Assembly (NCBI GenBank): GCA_035772785.1
Contig: JAOCPU010000031.1
Location: 186,001 to 250,000 of the forward strand
Length of the DNA: 64,000 bases
Direction of reading: 5' to 3'
Origin: Phlebiopsis flavidoalba
Taxonomy: Eukaryota > Basidiomycota > Agaricomycetes > Polyporales > Phanerochaetaceae
Every line of letters starts with the position of its first letter. The stretch's first letter is position 1. A model generated the notes under the pieces. The model made no database searches. It saw nothing but the letters and a program-made list of their open reading frames with translations, and was not told the DNA's origin. The translations under genes and the position numbers were made by a program. Below, piece after piece: positions 46,267-57,962 of this stretch.

Positions 46267-47240
46267 ATGATGCCTACCAGCCATGTCACGTCACTCTTTG
46301 CCGGCAGCGCAGTAGTGACGTGCTTCGTCGCGGTGTTGTTTGGAGGCATCATCCGTCAAGTTGGACGGTGTGCCTTTGATCTCCCACTCACCGCGCAGGG
46401 CACCCTTAGTAGTGCTACTAAATCACTGGTAAGTTGGTTTCTTATTACCTACTAATGCATCTTTCTTGAGTTATTGATGTCTGAAGTTGCAGATTGACTC
46501 GATGATGGGTCTGACTGGCATCCAGCTCGCGCAAACGCCAAAGCAGGCAAGACGCACCATCTCGGACGAGCCGCGCAAACCTGCCCTTGCAACAAAAGTC
46601 AACATCATTGGTGGTGTCAATATACGCTGTGCCAAGTTCAACAATCAGGTACGATCTTAATTTTTCTCTTTATTAATTTGTTGTATCTCATGCACTCTAT
46701 ACAGTTGCACACTGCAGTGAGCCAAGGTTAGAATAGATAGTATATAGTGCACTAATGTGGTTGTGATGTGGCATTGGTAATGATAGGATGCACGAACCTA
46801 ACTTTTTTGACTTATGCCACAGGCCTCAGTGCGGCATGGCCCGGACGCCGCAATGCATGCACGATAAACAGATGGGCACGCAAAGCGTACATGCGGCGTC
46901 ACCCAGGCAAAATTTCGGCACGCGTCGCCAGTGTCATATTGAGCAAGGCGCGAGAACCAGTGTTCTTGACCACACGACGGCTCGACGCGCCACGTCGTTT
47001 CATTTTATTTCTGAGTACATTACCTATGCCGAACTCCGGTGTGCATCGCCGGTATGCTTCTCAGCCGCGCAACGGCTCGATATGCTGTGCCGGTTTTTTT
47101 TTCTTTTTCATTTGTAGGTACAGTATATCTTGAGTATACGCGCACGAGGCGCAAGACACTTGCAAGCCGCAGCATGCGTCGAGCGCATCGCAGCGCGGAA
47201 CGCGCCGTGCGACGAACGCGTCCCATTCAATGCATCAATA
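46267..47240 (+). CDS. unknown protein with an N-terminal hydrophobic segment, unit A copy
   Basis: The start at 46,267 (MMPTSHVTSLFAGSAVVTCF, then VAVLFGGIIRQV) suggests a signal anchor. Intron 46,429-46,492 has a TACTAAT branch-like site. Exon 2 (46,493-46,648) reads IDSMMGLTGIQLAQTPKQA, RRTISDEPRKPALATK and VNIIGGVNIRCAKFNNQ without a break. Later exons near 46,825-47,110 and 47,118-47,240 are less certain. I do not recognise the family. The copy in unit B (59,850-60,990) keeps exon order, but its exon 2 shows frame changes. Confidence 0.45.
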
Positions 47241-47684
47241 GCCATGTGTGCGCTCCATTGCGCACTTGAGGCCAGTCGGCGCCTTGCACGGACTCTCGCC
47301 GCATCCACGTCAAGTTCCTATGCCGCCGGGCCTCGATGTCGCCCTCTGCACCATCCTCGTCAAACACAGCGGCGACCCACGCCATTCCGTCACATGAACG
47401 CGACGTTCCCCCTACGCCCACTAGACCACACTCCGACGCAAACCAGCACGGCCGCGGCACTTGCGACGGTTGCCGGTGACGGATGACCCCAGGTGACAAG
47501 TCGACAGCCTGAGGTCGTGTGCGCTACAGCGCGGAGAGTCGTCAGTCCGACGACGACGACGACAGAGACGACGACAAGGGCACAGAGAGACATGGAGGTC
47601 GGGTCCGTGGTGCGCAGACTCAGCGCAGAGGCAAGGCTCGCTCGCGCTGGGTGATAGCACGGTACCTAGTACTACCCGACTGAC
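47241..47684. other. 3' region with Asp/Arg-coding repeats
   Basis: Contains a CGACGACGAC-rich tract near 47,550 and no recognised domain. Equivalent to about 61,020-61,425 in unit B. Confidence 0.3.
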
Positions 47685-48058
47685 TATAAGGACGCACCGG
47701 GGGCAGCGTGCCTGTCGTGCGAACCACAAACGGACAGGACCTCCATGCAGCTCCCCGCGTTCTGCACGTACGTCCGTGCGCGCCGTCTCTCTGTGCGCCA
47801 CGCTCACGCCGCCCGCAGGTCCGCCCACGACGCAAAACCGTGCTCGTAGGCATAACCTGGTGCTGTCCTGCCCGTCTTTAACATTAGAACCTCCCACTCA
47901 GCAACGAACAGACCGCCGTGCTGCCTCCCGCGTTCTACACGTACGTCCGTACGTGCCGTCTCTCTGTGCGCACGCCCGCAGGTCCGCCATGACGCAAATT
48001 GCGCTTCGTGGGCATCACCTGGTGCGTTCCCCACTGTCATTTCCGCGCGCACTGACTC
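47685..48058 (+). pseudogene. two tandem copies of the UNC93-like promoter and first exon
   Basis: The first copy has ACTATAAGGACGCACCGGG and ATGCAGCTCCCCGCGTTC, then an intron-like GTACGTCC...CCGCAG and GTCCGCCCACGACGCAAA. A second partial copy follows from about 47,907 (GCTGCCTCCCGCGTTCTACA, then GTCCGCCATGACGCAAAT). Both match the 5' end of the minus-strand UNC93-like gene at 15.7-15.97 kb. The match stops at a Mug190 fragment, so no transporter body is present. Confidence 0.75.
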
Positions 48059-48059
48059 A

Positions 48060-48476
48060 GGAGCGACAGCTTTGCGACGGTGGGTTTCGAGCCTTTAGGA
48101 GGCTGCATCTTCTCCATGAGCTCCCTCTTCTCGTCTGCTCCAGACTTCTTCTGTTTCGGGGGAACAGGCGTTGAGTCTTGCTGAGGTGCGTCCATGTTCG
48201 CCTGTCCGTTCAGGCCACCGTTTGCAGCGCCGTTCGCACTGCCATTCGCATGCCCCATTACCAACATTGTTCACACTTCCATTCACGGCGGGCGGGTTCA
48301 CACCAACTGCAGGCGTAGGTGGGAGTGACTTGTCAACGGCAGCTGCATTCTCGAGGGCTGCAACAGAAGATGGAAGAGGTCAAGGCACGAAACGTACAAC
48401 GTTGTGGACATGAGTCTCACCTTCCGGGTGATCTTCGGTAGGTATGAGGCGATCTTGAGCGGTGACCGCGGCCCAT
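48060..48476 (-). pseudogene. Mug190-like 5' exons, copy in unit A
   Basis: The minus strand has the initiation exon (ATG 48,476; AQDRLIPTEDHPEG), an intron GTGAGACTC...TTGCAG, and exon 2: ALENAAAVDKSLLPTPAVGV, NPPAVNGSVNNV, NGSANGAANGGLNGQA, DSTPVPPKQKKSGADEKREL and MEKMQPPKGSKPTVAKL. It then ends abruptly at UNC93-derived sequence near 48,058. No SMP or C2 domain follows, so this is a 5' fragment. It preserves exon 1, which the main gene at 34-37.7 kb lacks. Confidence 0.8.
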
Positions 48477-49075
48477 GGTTGTAAATCACTCCTTCGTCGT
48501 TGTCGTAAAGGTCGTGCTCGCTGTCGTTGACGGCGACAAGAAGGTTCGGTGGTGGTGGTCAGGATGAGAGTGAGGAGGGGCGAGGGCGTCGCGGGCGAGG
48601 AATAATACGTCAAGGCTGGGTCTCAGTGACCTCACAGGGACAGAAATCGGCGGAGCGAGTCTGTTTGACGTCTTCTCCCCGCTACGGCGCACGATAGTTC
48701 ACGAAACATGCCCGGTATGGTAACTCGATCACCTTTTGGAGCAAGGAGCCGCTGCGTTATGAGCGGGACCTGTGCAGGTGACGTCATCGAGCACCACTAC
48801 GCCCAGGAACTGTGGGTGAACTGTGGTAAATGAATTAATGAAGTCTTGAGGTCGCAGGTGTTTTGGCGTAAGCAGTTTTACACGGTCTTCTTTCTTGAAA
48901 GTCCGCAGAACGGTGAATGACAAGTGTCAAAAGCGAGTCTCAGCGACTTGAAAAACCACCTGGAACGACAGTCTCAACAACGACCGCTCTTCCTGATTCT
49001 TTCCGTGCAACGCGGTGACAATCTGGTAGCCATATAAGTAACAAAGTGAGTAAAGAAGGAAAAGTTAGAGCTCAA
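48477..49075. other. upstream flank of the Mug190 5' copy
   Basis: Promoter-side sequence of the Mug190-like fragment; no other gene seen. Ends at the right copy of the boundary repeat. Confidence 0.4.
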
Positions 49076-49366
49076 GACTGCCGCATACATTGGAGAGACG
49101 ACACAGACCTGTTCTGGATTCCGGGTAAAATCAGTGATGCGTCCATACTGTTAGGAAGGCGATCCTGGCAAGGCGACTATTTTCGAAGTCTCCAGGTTGC
49201 GAGTGCCAGGTTTTAAAAGTGGGACCACCAAGTAATATTTGTCTCGACATGTGCACTTCACTTCCAGAGATATAGAATCAAAGCAATGGGCGTAGCAGTT
49301 CGTCATTCTATGCACGCTGATGAACGAGATCTTGAGTGACATGATCAAAAGGTAATCGAGTGCAGG
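49076..49366 (+). repeat. 290-bp boundary repeat, right copy (start of unit B)
   Basis: Nearly identical to 37,737-38,026 with a few substitutions and one extra T in a T run. Defines the unit A/unit B junction. Confidence 0.85.
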
Positions 49367-49417
49367 GAAACTTACAAGCCCCTGAATGTCGAACTGCTGC
49401 GACATACATTTGAAACA

Positions 49418-49615
49418 AGTGTAACCCGACTGGGTCACAACCAGATTCGGACGCTTTATGTAATCGGACGTGAATCTTGTACGAACCTTGTTTTTGGTCG
49501 GTTTCTCCAGTTCTTCATGTACCGCTCTCGAGACCTCCGCACAACAGAGCTCGTACCATTCTGTTGTGCGACGACCGTGCCGAGTGATTTACCGCCCCGA
49601 CACGGCGGGTTTACA
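49418..49615 (+). repeat. 198-bp direct repeat, left copy
   Basis: Begins AGTGTAACCCGACTGGGTCA and ends CACGGCGGGTTTACA. Paired with 50,251-50,446; differences are mainly single-base changes in homopolymers. Confidence 0.85.
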
Positions 49616-51138
49616 CTTTTTTTTTTGAATTCCTACGAGCTCTGGTACCTCGCCGCTCTCCGTCATACTGCCGCACAAACATTCGTCTCTGTTCACTGGG
49701 CACTACCATCTCTGGATTTCCCACATCGTATACTCTCCAACGAGCCCCAGAACTCCGGGTACCCGCACGCTACCCGTTAAAGTCGCTCGACTCTAAGCGA
49801 GTCGCGACAGCCGCCCTCGACGCGCGTCTCAAAGACCTCGTACCAAGCCTTGGGACCCAGATGGAGACTCCCAACAGGCATCCGAACGGGCTCCAATTGC
49901 CACTGCGGGCGCAGCCGTACCCGTGGGAGTACCCAGCGTAGGACCAGCCAGGCGAGTCATCCCCATCTCTTTTAACGCCCTTTCGAGCTCGTTCGTCGTC
50001 TTCCGTACCCCGTGCACCCTCGTTCGCATCGAGCGCCCGAAGAGCGCCTGTTCTCGCGCCAAAGGCTTTTGATGCCCTCCGCCTCATCCTCAAGCTGCAA
50101 GACCGGAGATGCTTGACATTTAGGATGAACGGTCATGAACAAATTTCTGTAATTTGTCTGTTTGTTGTTTTCATGGACTGTGTTTGCATTCCTTTTTCTC
50201 TTATGCTTCTCTTTTACTCTCTGCGCTTTTTATTCTTCATAGCGTGGGAGAGTGTAACCCGACTGGGTCACAACCAGATTCGGACGCTTATGTAATCGGA
50301 CGTGAATCTTGTACGAACCTTGTTTTTTGGTCGGTTTCTCCAGTTCTTCATGTACCGCTCTCGAGACCTCCGCAAACAGAGCTCGTACCATTCTGTTGTG
50401 CGACGACCGTGCCGAGTGATTTACGCCCCGACACGGCGGGTTTACAACAAGCTCACGATGATTCTCCTTGGTGTTTCCATGCTAGCAGGGAGTCTCTCGT
50501 CGATTGCATGCATACTCGCGACCATGCTGACCGACCTCGGGCCTCGCGACCTCTGTGAATCGCTGATGAAGGTTAGATGGTAGACACCCACTGTCATTCT
50601 GAAGCAGATGCTGCAAAAGCCGAGGCTGTGTCACCGATGCGCTCGATGTAGTTTGCATTACCTGCTTTACACAAATGCAAGAAGCTCGGACCTCCCCCAA
50701 GAATAATGAATCTTGGAAAAAAAAATACTTCGCAATACATTGCATAGCAGTCGAGCCTCTCTTAGTAGAATTTCGTATGGCCAGTGTGAAGGCGATGAAA
50801 TGGCGGTGAAAGACACGAGTAACCAAGCTCGACGAATGCAGCGGCAGCGCCGGCCCATCAAAATCTAGCGCCAAGCTTCCGGATGAGGCAGTTCCTTGAT
50901 ATGCGGCGCGTCTATTTGAAGTGGATTTACTCCCGGCGCCGCAGCTGCAATTCTCCTCTCCCCGTCTCGTTCTCCTATCTATTCCTGTCTCTGCGGTTTT
51001 ATTCTTTTGCTCCTACCTCTTGCGCATCTTGTCTCGTATCATCCCCCGTCCAAGTTATCGTCCTCGATCTTTGAACACTGATGACAGGGTCCGGGCGCCT
51101 GAGTGGACGACGGACCGACAAGGGTCCGGCGTGCGGCG
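49616..51138. other. unit B-specific insert upstream of the exon array
   Basis: Together with the 198-bp repeats this 2-kb stretch has no counterpart in unit A. It contains a possible membrane-segment exon at 50,302-50,583 and otherwise short frames. Confidence 0.35.
50251..50446 (+). repeat. 198-bp direct repeat, right copy
   Basis: Second copy of the repeat at 49,418. After it, an open stretch encodes a hydrophobic segment (LTMILLGVSMLAGSLSSIAC). Confidence 0.85.
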
Positions 51139-51146
51139 TATAAAAT
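51139..51146 (+). promoter_or_regulatory. TATA box of the exon-array locus, unit B
   Basis: GCGTATAAAATCG, 73 bp upstream of ATG 51,212, in a GC-rich context. Confidence 0.5.
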
Positions 51147-51211
51147 CGTGTGAGCTATTTTGCTGTCTCTGTTACATGACACTTGTGGCTACATGCACCC
51201 CGCTCGCACAC

Positions 51212-54200
51212 ATGTCGCTCGCTCGCTCATTGGCCGAGTCCGCAAAACTCTGCGCCGACTGCTCCACTCCGCCGCCCGTCTTGTCTGCGTCTGCGTCACC
51301 GCCGCCGTCACTCGCTGTCACCGTACGCCTCTGCGCCGTTCGATGGGCCGTCACCAAGTACCGCAGCGGCGGTCGGTGCATACCTCAGCCGCTTGCCTTG
51401 GGCTTCCGCGCGCGCCGCCGAGTACTTGCGCACTGTGTGCTTCAAGGTGCGTGTGTGTGCGCCGTGCCGCACTCTTCGCATTCGTGAATCCTTTGTGGCT
51501 AATGCTACTACTCCTGTGCATGCCAGTCAGGTGTTTTCGAGGCCGCGGGCAGAGTCCGTTCGCGCGCGCGGCAGCTCAGTAAGTCAACGCGTTTCGATAC
51601 TCTGTGCCGCTTGCTTACCTTGATCGATTTACAGAGCTTACTGCTGCAAAAGCACGCTTAGAAGGAAACCTCGGGAACGTCTGTTGCGAGCGTCCCTGTG
51701 CGCGCGCCGCGTACCATAGTAAGTAGCGCTTTCAGTGGTTCACGTACAACTTGCTCACCTTGAGCATTTACAGAAATGCGGCTACTGCTGCAAAACCACG
51801 GTTAGAATGCGGCGTGCGCCCGCCGCGCACCACTAGTAAGTAGCGCTTTCAGTGACCCGGTACAACTCGCTTACCTTGATCATTTACCAGAACTTACTGC
51901 TGCAGAAGCAAGGTTTGAAACGAAATCTCGAGGAAGTCTGTTTGCGGCGTGCCGCGCCGCGCCGCGCACCACAGTAAGTAGTGCTTCAGTGGCCGGGACG
52001 ACTGATACTTACCTTGATCCAGTCAAGCGTGTTTCCGAACCCGCGCAGAGTCTGTTCGCGCGCGCAGCTGGGGCTTCTAGCTGTGCCGTACGCCTATAAC
52101 TCAGTAAGTAACGCATTTCGAGAGTTTGTGCCGCTTGCTCACCTTGATCATTTACAGAAATTTACTGCTGCAAAAGCAATGGTCAGAACGAAATCTCGGC
52201 GGTCTATTTGCGGCGTGCGCGCGCCGCGCACCACAGTATAGTAGCGCTTTCATTGACTGGGTAAAAACCTACTTACCTTGATTCAATTTCAGGAACCGCT
52301 TCAGGAGCGATGTCAGTAGTAAAGCCCGCAGTGGCTGTCCGTCGTCCCTGCGTTGCCGTGCGGCGTGCGCTGCTAGACGGCGCCGTGTCCCACAATACAA
52401 ACCACGGATTCCCAGCGTTGCGCTCACCATGACGCGGTCCCTATACAATGTCACTACAGCCAGTGCAACCCCACTGCAATGCCAGCTACCCCCGGTCGCG
52501 GGAACGCGAATACATGCCTCGTCGTATAATAGGCGCCCATACTCGCACACCGCAGGACCGCGCGCCCCGCTGCAACGATCGCACGGACAGGCGAACGGAG
52601 CGCGGTTTACGACTGGGGGAACCTTATTCGCACCGTAAGTGGCCGTCCTAACACAATGCACAGAGCCAATAATCACTAACCTTCATCTTTCTCTCTCTAG
52701 TCCCCCCTTCCAGCAGCCCCACGCATGCACGCAGTCACGTCGCTGGCTCAAACGAAAATTCCCCGTGCTGCCGTCACCTGTGGCCATACACTGGAGATCT
52801 TAAACTCGCCGCAACCGACGTTTCAAAATCGGCCGTCTCGCGCGCGTTCCATGGGCGAATTAACTAAATCGTCGGGTAAGCCGTTTTTTTCACTCTCGAA
52901 TGCTTCTATGACACTTACATTGGTACGCTAGGCATTTACCGCCCGCCTGCCGCTCGTGCGCGTCCCTCCAGCGTGCGTCCGCGGCGCGCGGCGCGCGGAC
53001 GACGAGACTCGTCACGTCGTGGCCCCGCTGGGACGCCGCAGTCACAATACGGCATAAATTACTTACAGCGGACGACACACGACTCGTAGAGCCGTGTCCT
53101 TTGACCCTCGCTCGCGGGACGCCGTTGTAAGGGTCTCGACGAGTAATAGAGACGCCCGTCATTGTACGGCGAAGACGGCGCGCAAGTCTGCAACGACGAC
53201 TGCACGAACGCCGATAGAGCAGGCGGTGACTGCCGCCAACAATAGAATTCTAAAAGAAACGGTGAGTCGTTGATTTGCTTCAATGTAACGCGCGAACGAG
53301 CACTGACCTTCAATCTCCTCCTCTAGGCCCATGTTCCCCTTCCGGCCTCCCCCACACGCGCGCACACGCTCGAGTCGCCCTCCTCGAGCAAAAATTCTCC
53401 GTACCGGCAGTAACCTATGGCAACACACAGGAGACCTCAAATCGGCCGCGAACGACGGTTCAAAATCGGACGTCTCATGCGCGATCCATAGGCGAATTCG
53501 CTAAATCGATGGGTAAGCCTTTTTTCCACTCTCGAATGCTTCCAAAAGACTTACCTTTGGTACGCGAGGCATCTACGACTCGCCTCCGCGCGTACGCGTC
53601 CCTCCAGAACGATTCTCGCGCGCATCCGCGGCGCGCGGCGCGTGGACATGACGTAACTCTTCACGCCGTGGCCCAGCTGGGCCGCCGCCGACACAATACG
53701 GTCCCAAAAATACCTACAGCAAACGACACACGGCTCTTCGAGCGGTGTCCTTTGACCCTCGCTCGCCGGTCGCCGTTGTAGGGTCTCGACGAGTCATAGA
53801 CGCCCGTCGCTGTACGGCAAAGACGGCGTGCGATGCCCCGACGAGGACGCCGATAGAGCAGGCGGCGGTTGCGCTCAACGAGGGAATCCTAGAAGAAACG
53901 GTGCGTTGTTTATTAGCTTCAATGTAACACGCGAACGAGCACTAACCTTCAATCTCCTCTAGCCTGTGTCCCCCTTCCGGCCTCCCCACGCGCGCACACG
54001 CTCTAGTCGCTGACTCGAGCAAAAATTAAAAGAAAAAAAAAAAAAAAATTCCTCGCACTCCCAGCACCCATAGTAACCCACGGGAGACCTCAAACCGGCG
54101 GCGAACGACGTTTGAAAATCGGACGTCGTGCGCGCGATCCATAGGCGAATTTACTAGATCGACGGGTAAGTCGTTTTTTTTTGTTCTCAAATGCTTCAAA

Positions 54201-57200
54201 ACATATACTTACCTTTGGTACGCCAGGCATTTACGACTCGCCGCCGCTCGTGCGCATCCCTCCCAGAACGATACTCGCGTGCGTCGGAGGCACGCGGCGC
54301 GCGGACGACGAGACTGCGTCTTGTCGTGGCCCAGCTGGGCCGCCGCCGACACAATACGGCCCAAATTACCTGCAGCGGACGACACACGACTCGTCGAGCG
54401 GGCGTCCTTTGGCTCTCGCTCGCGGGAAGGCGATATAGGGTCTCAACGCGTAATAGACGCCGTCGTCCCCGTATGCCACAAGACGGCGCGCAAGTCCGCA
54501 ACGACAACGCTGATGGAGTATACGGCAGTCTCCACCGACGAGGAAGGTCTAAAAGAAACAGTAAGTCGTTGAGTGGCTTCATTCGAACGGGTGAACGAGT
54601 ACTGACCTTCAATCTCCTCCTCTAGCCCCGTGTCCCCCTTCGGCCTCCCCACGCGTGCACACGCTCAAGTCGTCGCCTTGAGCAAAAATTCTCCGTACTA
54701 GGAGAACCTATGGCAATGCACGGGAGACCTCAAAACTGGCCGCGAACGACGTTTCAAAATCGGCCGTCTCGCGCGCGATCCATAGGCGAATTCACTAAAT
54801 CGATGGGTAAGCCCGTGTTTCAACTCTCAAATGCTTCTATGACACTTACAATTGGTACGTCAGGCATCTACGATCCGCCGCCGCTCGTACGCATTCCTCC
54901 AGAACGATACTCGTGTGCATCCGCGGCGCGCGGCAGCGCGCGGACGACGAGCCTCGTTCACGTCGTGGCATATGTTGGGGCGGCCGTCGTCACAACACGG
55001 CCCAAATCGCATACAGCGAACGACATACGACTCGTTGAGCGGTGTCCTTTGACCCTCGCTCGTGGGACGCCGTTTGTAAGGTCTCGACGAGTAATAGACG
55101 CCCGTCGTGGTACGATGAAGACGGCGTGCGACGCTGCAATGACGACGTCGATGGGCAAGCGGATGCTTAATACGTGACGATACAAGCCTAAAAGAAACGG
55201 TATGTAAGTAATTAAAGGTATCGCGACGAAGTGCGCGAGCACTGACCCCTTCATTCTCTTTCCCAGCCCCATGTCCTCCTTGTGGCCCGGCTACCCGCGC
55301 TCCTACTCGGCCGTCCGTCGTAAATCGAAATTCAGCGCGTTCCCTAGGACCGATTGACACGTCTTCAAGACCTCGTACACGCTGCGCTCGGCGTTTCGAA
55401 ATCGGTCGCCCCCGAGTGCATTTCATGGGCGGAATGCGTATGAATCAATCAGTAAGTAAATCTATCAGGCTTAGGAACTTACAAACACTTACCGTGAACC
55501 CTTCCAGCCGTCTACGATTGCGCTTTTACGTGCATTCGTCGCGTGAATGCGACACTTTCCCCGCCAGTCTGCAGTGCGCGCCGCGCGGAAGGTCTCGCCC
55601 TCCGAGCATCCACCTCACCGGGTTTGAACACCCCATGGCCCGCGCGCGACGTGTACACAGTATCACGCCCCGACACGCTCGACATGCGTAACATGCCGCG
55701 GTGGCGGGAACGCGATATATTCGGCGTCGACGCAAAACCGGCGCCGCGCGTCGCCGATGACCAGAAGATCTTGCGCGGGCGCCACCGTCGTGAGGACGCA
55801 GGCTCGAAAAGGGCAGAGGGTGGTCAAGGAATCTAAATCTAATGGTGAGTGTGATGTTCTGCTTATTGCACAGAGTGATTGCATACTTACTTCCATGTCT
55901 CTCTCTGGTAGTCATTCTCTCCTTGCCCGCCCCTTTTCAAAGCCTCCCACTTGGGCTGGCACCTCAAACTCAAACTCTCCGTACTGTACAGGTCCGTGGC
56001 TACGCGAACGAAGCTCCGAACCCCGCACATGCGACGGTTGAATGTAGTCGATCCGGCGCGCATGTTATGGGCGAAAACCTTGAAACACATTGGTAAGCTT
56101 ATTTCATGTCTCAAAAAGCGTTCGCGTAATTGACTAGACTTACCCAGGAGCTTACTTCGGGCCACCGAGTGCCCTCGTCTCGTACGAGCGTCGATGTTGC
56201 ATCGCCTCCGTGCGAGTGTAAACTCGCTTCGGGTCCCCTTCCTCCCTCCCTATTGCAGCCATCACATGAACACCCAACGCGTGGGGCGCGCGCCGCTTTG
56301 AATGCAGTCTCAAGAATCAAGCCTCGAGACGGTGTCGCTGGACGGCGTGTGCGTGCTATGCAAGTGGGGCCGTCTGTAAGCACGACCGTTTTCGACACGA
56401 AAGAGATATACTCACCTTGACATTAACAGGACGATTCATGCGCCATGTGCGATCGCGATGCAGCTTCGCCGTCGCTGGTTGAACGCAGACGATCTCAAAG
56501 CTCGCGGTATCGACAACGGGGCCAGTGCTCGCTCCGCCGATGGCAAGCCAATGTTCACCGAAGTGACATTGCCTCGGGTCCGCTTCCTCCCTTCCCTATC
56601 GCAAATATCCCCATGAACAGCTAGGGCGCGACGCCATCTCAAGAATCGAGACGGCGTTGCTGGAGACGGCGAGGGCAAATGGTGTGAGGCGCGGTGTGGA
56701 TTTGCACTACCAAGCACGGCTATCCGGTGAGCACGGCCGTTTTTGATACGATAGAAATGCGCCTCACCGTAATGCTTTATAGACGAAACGTTGCGTGCAG
56801 CTGCGATGCGAGTGCACCGACGCTCGCAGGATGGCGACGTGGCCGACGCTCGTGTCGTCGATGGCAAGCCAATGTTCACCGAAGTGAACGAGGGCTCGGC
56901 CCGCTTTCCTCCCCTCCCTAACGCAACTGTCCCCATGAACAGCTGGTGCGTGGCGCGATCTCAAGAACGGCACCTTGAGACGGTGCTACCGGAGATGGCG
57001 AGGGCAAACGGCGAAGGTGCGACGAGATCGGGGGCGGGTTTACGCTGCGATGGCGTGTGCGGTGAGCACGGTTGTTCTTGATGCGAAGAGATTTACTCAC
57101 CTCAATGTTTTTCAAGGGCAATTGTATGTGTTGCGTGCGATGCACACACTGTTGCCAGCCGTACGCAGACGAGTTCGCGGCAGAACGAGCGCGAGGCTTG

Positions 57201-57854
57201 CAGGACGGCGACGCGTTCAACGCGTGCGTCGTCGATGGCAAGCCAATGTTCACCGAAGTGAACATGGCCTCGGGTCCCCCTTCTTTCCCTCCTTATCGCA
57301 GCCGTCACTATGAACGCCAGCCGTGCGCCACTGGGATGCGGTCTCAAGAACCAGCCATCAACATCCCCAGAAAACCTGAGAGATGGGCGTGGTCCTCGAG
57401 GCTACGATGGACGCGCTTTGGGATCAGAGGGGGCGAGTGCGAGCCTCGGCAATGTCGAGTGGTGTGCGCATGAGCACGCGCGTCGTTCCTGCACGCTCTG
57501 TTGCACGAGGAGCGGTGACGGCGCGTCGTTTTGCAGACGGACGACGCGAGAGGACAGATATTGTGGGGTGGGGTGTACAGTTTGACGTTGCGTACGCGCT
57601 GCTGGGTAACGGACAGGACTATCGACTGCTCGGCTTGTGAACAGACGGACAAGCCCGTTATATTTGTTTATTTGTCTGACTCGGCAGGGCTTCCCATGCA
57701 TGCCATCCCGGGCGTGCCGGCGCGCGGGATATTTCTCTACGCACACGCGAACTACTCGCCGTGCATTTTTTCAGCGTTTACGCGTCGGCGGTGTCGCATA
57801 CGCACCGACCTCTCTGTAAACACCGTTTATCATCCGGTTCTGTCAGTTCAGTAG
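51212..57854 (+). CDS. multi-exon repeat gene, unit B (unknown protein), fuller copy
   Basis: Starts after a TATA box at ATG 51,212 (MSLARSLAESAKLCADCSTP), followed in another frame by SRLPWASARAAEYLRTVCFK. Then six alpha exons, four beta cassettes and a diverged one, the delta block, four gamma exons, an exon ending GWGVQFDVAYALLGNGQDYR, and a final exon (from 57,688) reading GLPMHAIPGVPARGIFLYAH and ANYSPCIFSAFTRR. I count more than 20 exons, most between GTRAGT and AG sites with introns of 50-70 bp. No domain recognised. Cassettes differ by small indels, so the protein sequence is uncertain. It could be a rapidly evolving coding gene with exon amplification, or a transcribed repeat array. 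Confidence 0.45.
51420..52292 (+). repeat. alpha exon repeats, unit B (6 copies)
   Basis: Exons ending 51,578 and spanning 51,635-51,718, 51,774-51,835, 51,891-51,973, 52,023-52,103 and 52,158-52,235. The exon at 52,023 repeats the first alpha exon (GTGTTTCCGAACCCGCGCAG), so a three-exon block has been duplicated. Unit A has only three. Confidence 0.75.
52701..55266 (+). repeat. beta cassettes, unit B (4 full copies plus start of a fifth)
   Basis: Cassette starts at 52,701, 53,327, 53,963, 54,626 and 55,267, a period of about 626-663 bp, shorter than in unit A. Same two-exon structure. The third cassette carries an A-rich insertion (54,027-54,050) beside GAGCAAAAATT. Confidence 0.8.
55267..56154 (+). 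repeat. delta block, unit B
   Basis: Counterpart of 41,695-42,571, with the same introns and high identity. The stretch 55,823-56,100 is almost unchanged relative to 42,250-42,530. Confidence 0.65.
56155..57400 (+). repeat. gamma exon repeats, unit B (4 copies)
   Basis: Exons from 56,155, at 56,430-56,726, 56,783-57,061 and from 57,117, with introns starting GTAAGCACGA or GTGAGCACGG. The GATGGCAAGCCAATGTTCAC block occurs in three of them. Confidence 0.75.
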
Positions 57855-57962
57855 TAGAATAGTAATCCCACCTGTTTTGCACCAGACTTGGACACACTCA
57901 GAGACCAGTAATTGTAATTAAGCCACATGAAATTATTGGGAGCATGTACTATATTGAAACTA

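Noticed and set aside
54860..55426. 188-codon minus-strand frame within the beta/delta arrays
   Set aside because: It crosses several plus-strand GT-AG introns and is not preserved in the equivalent unit A region; a shadow of the GC-rich cassettes.
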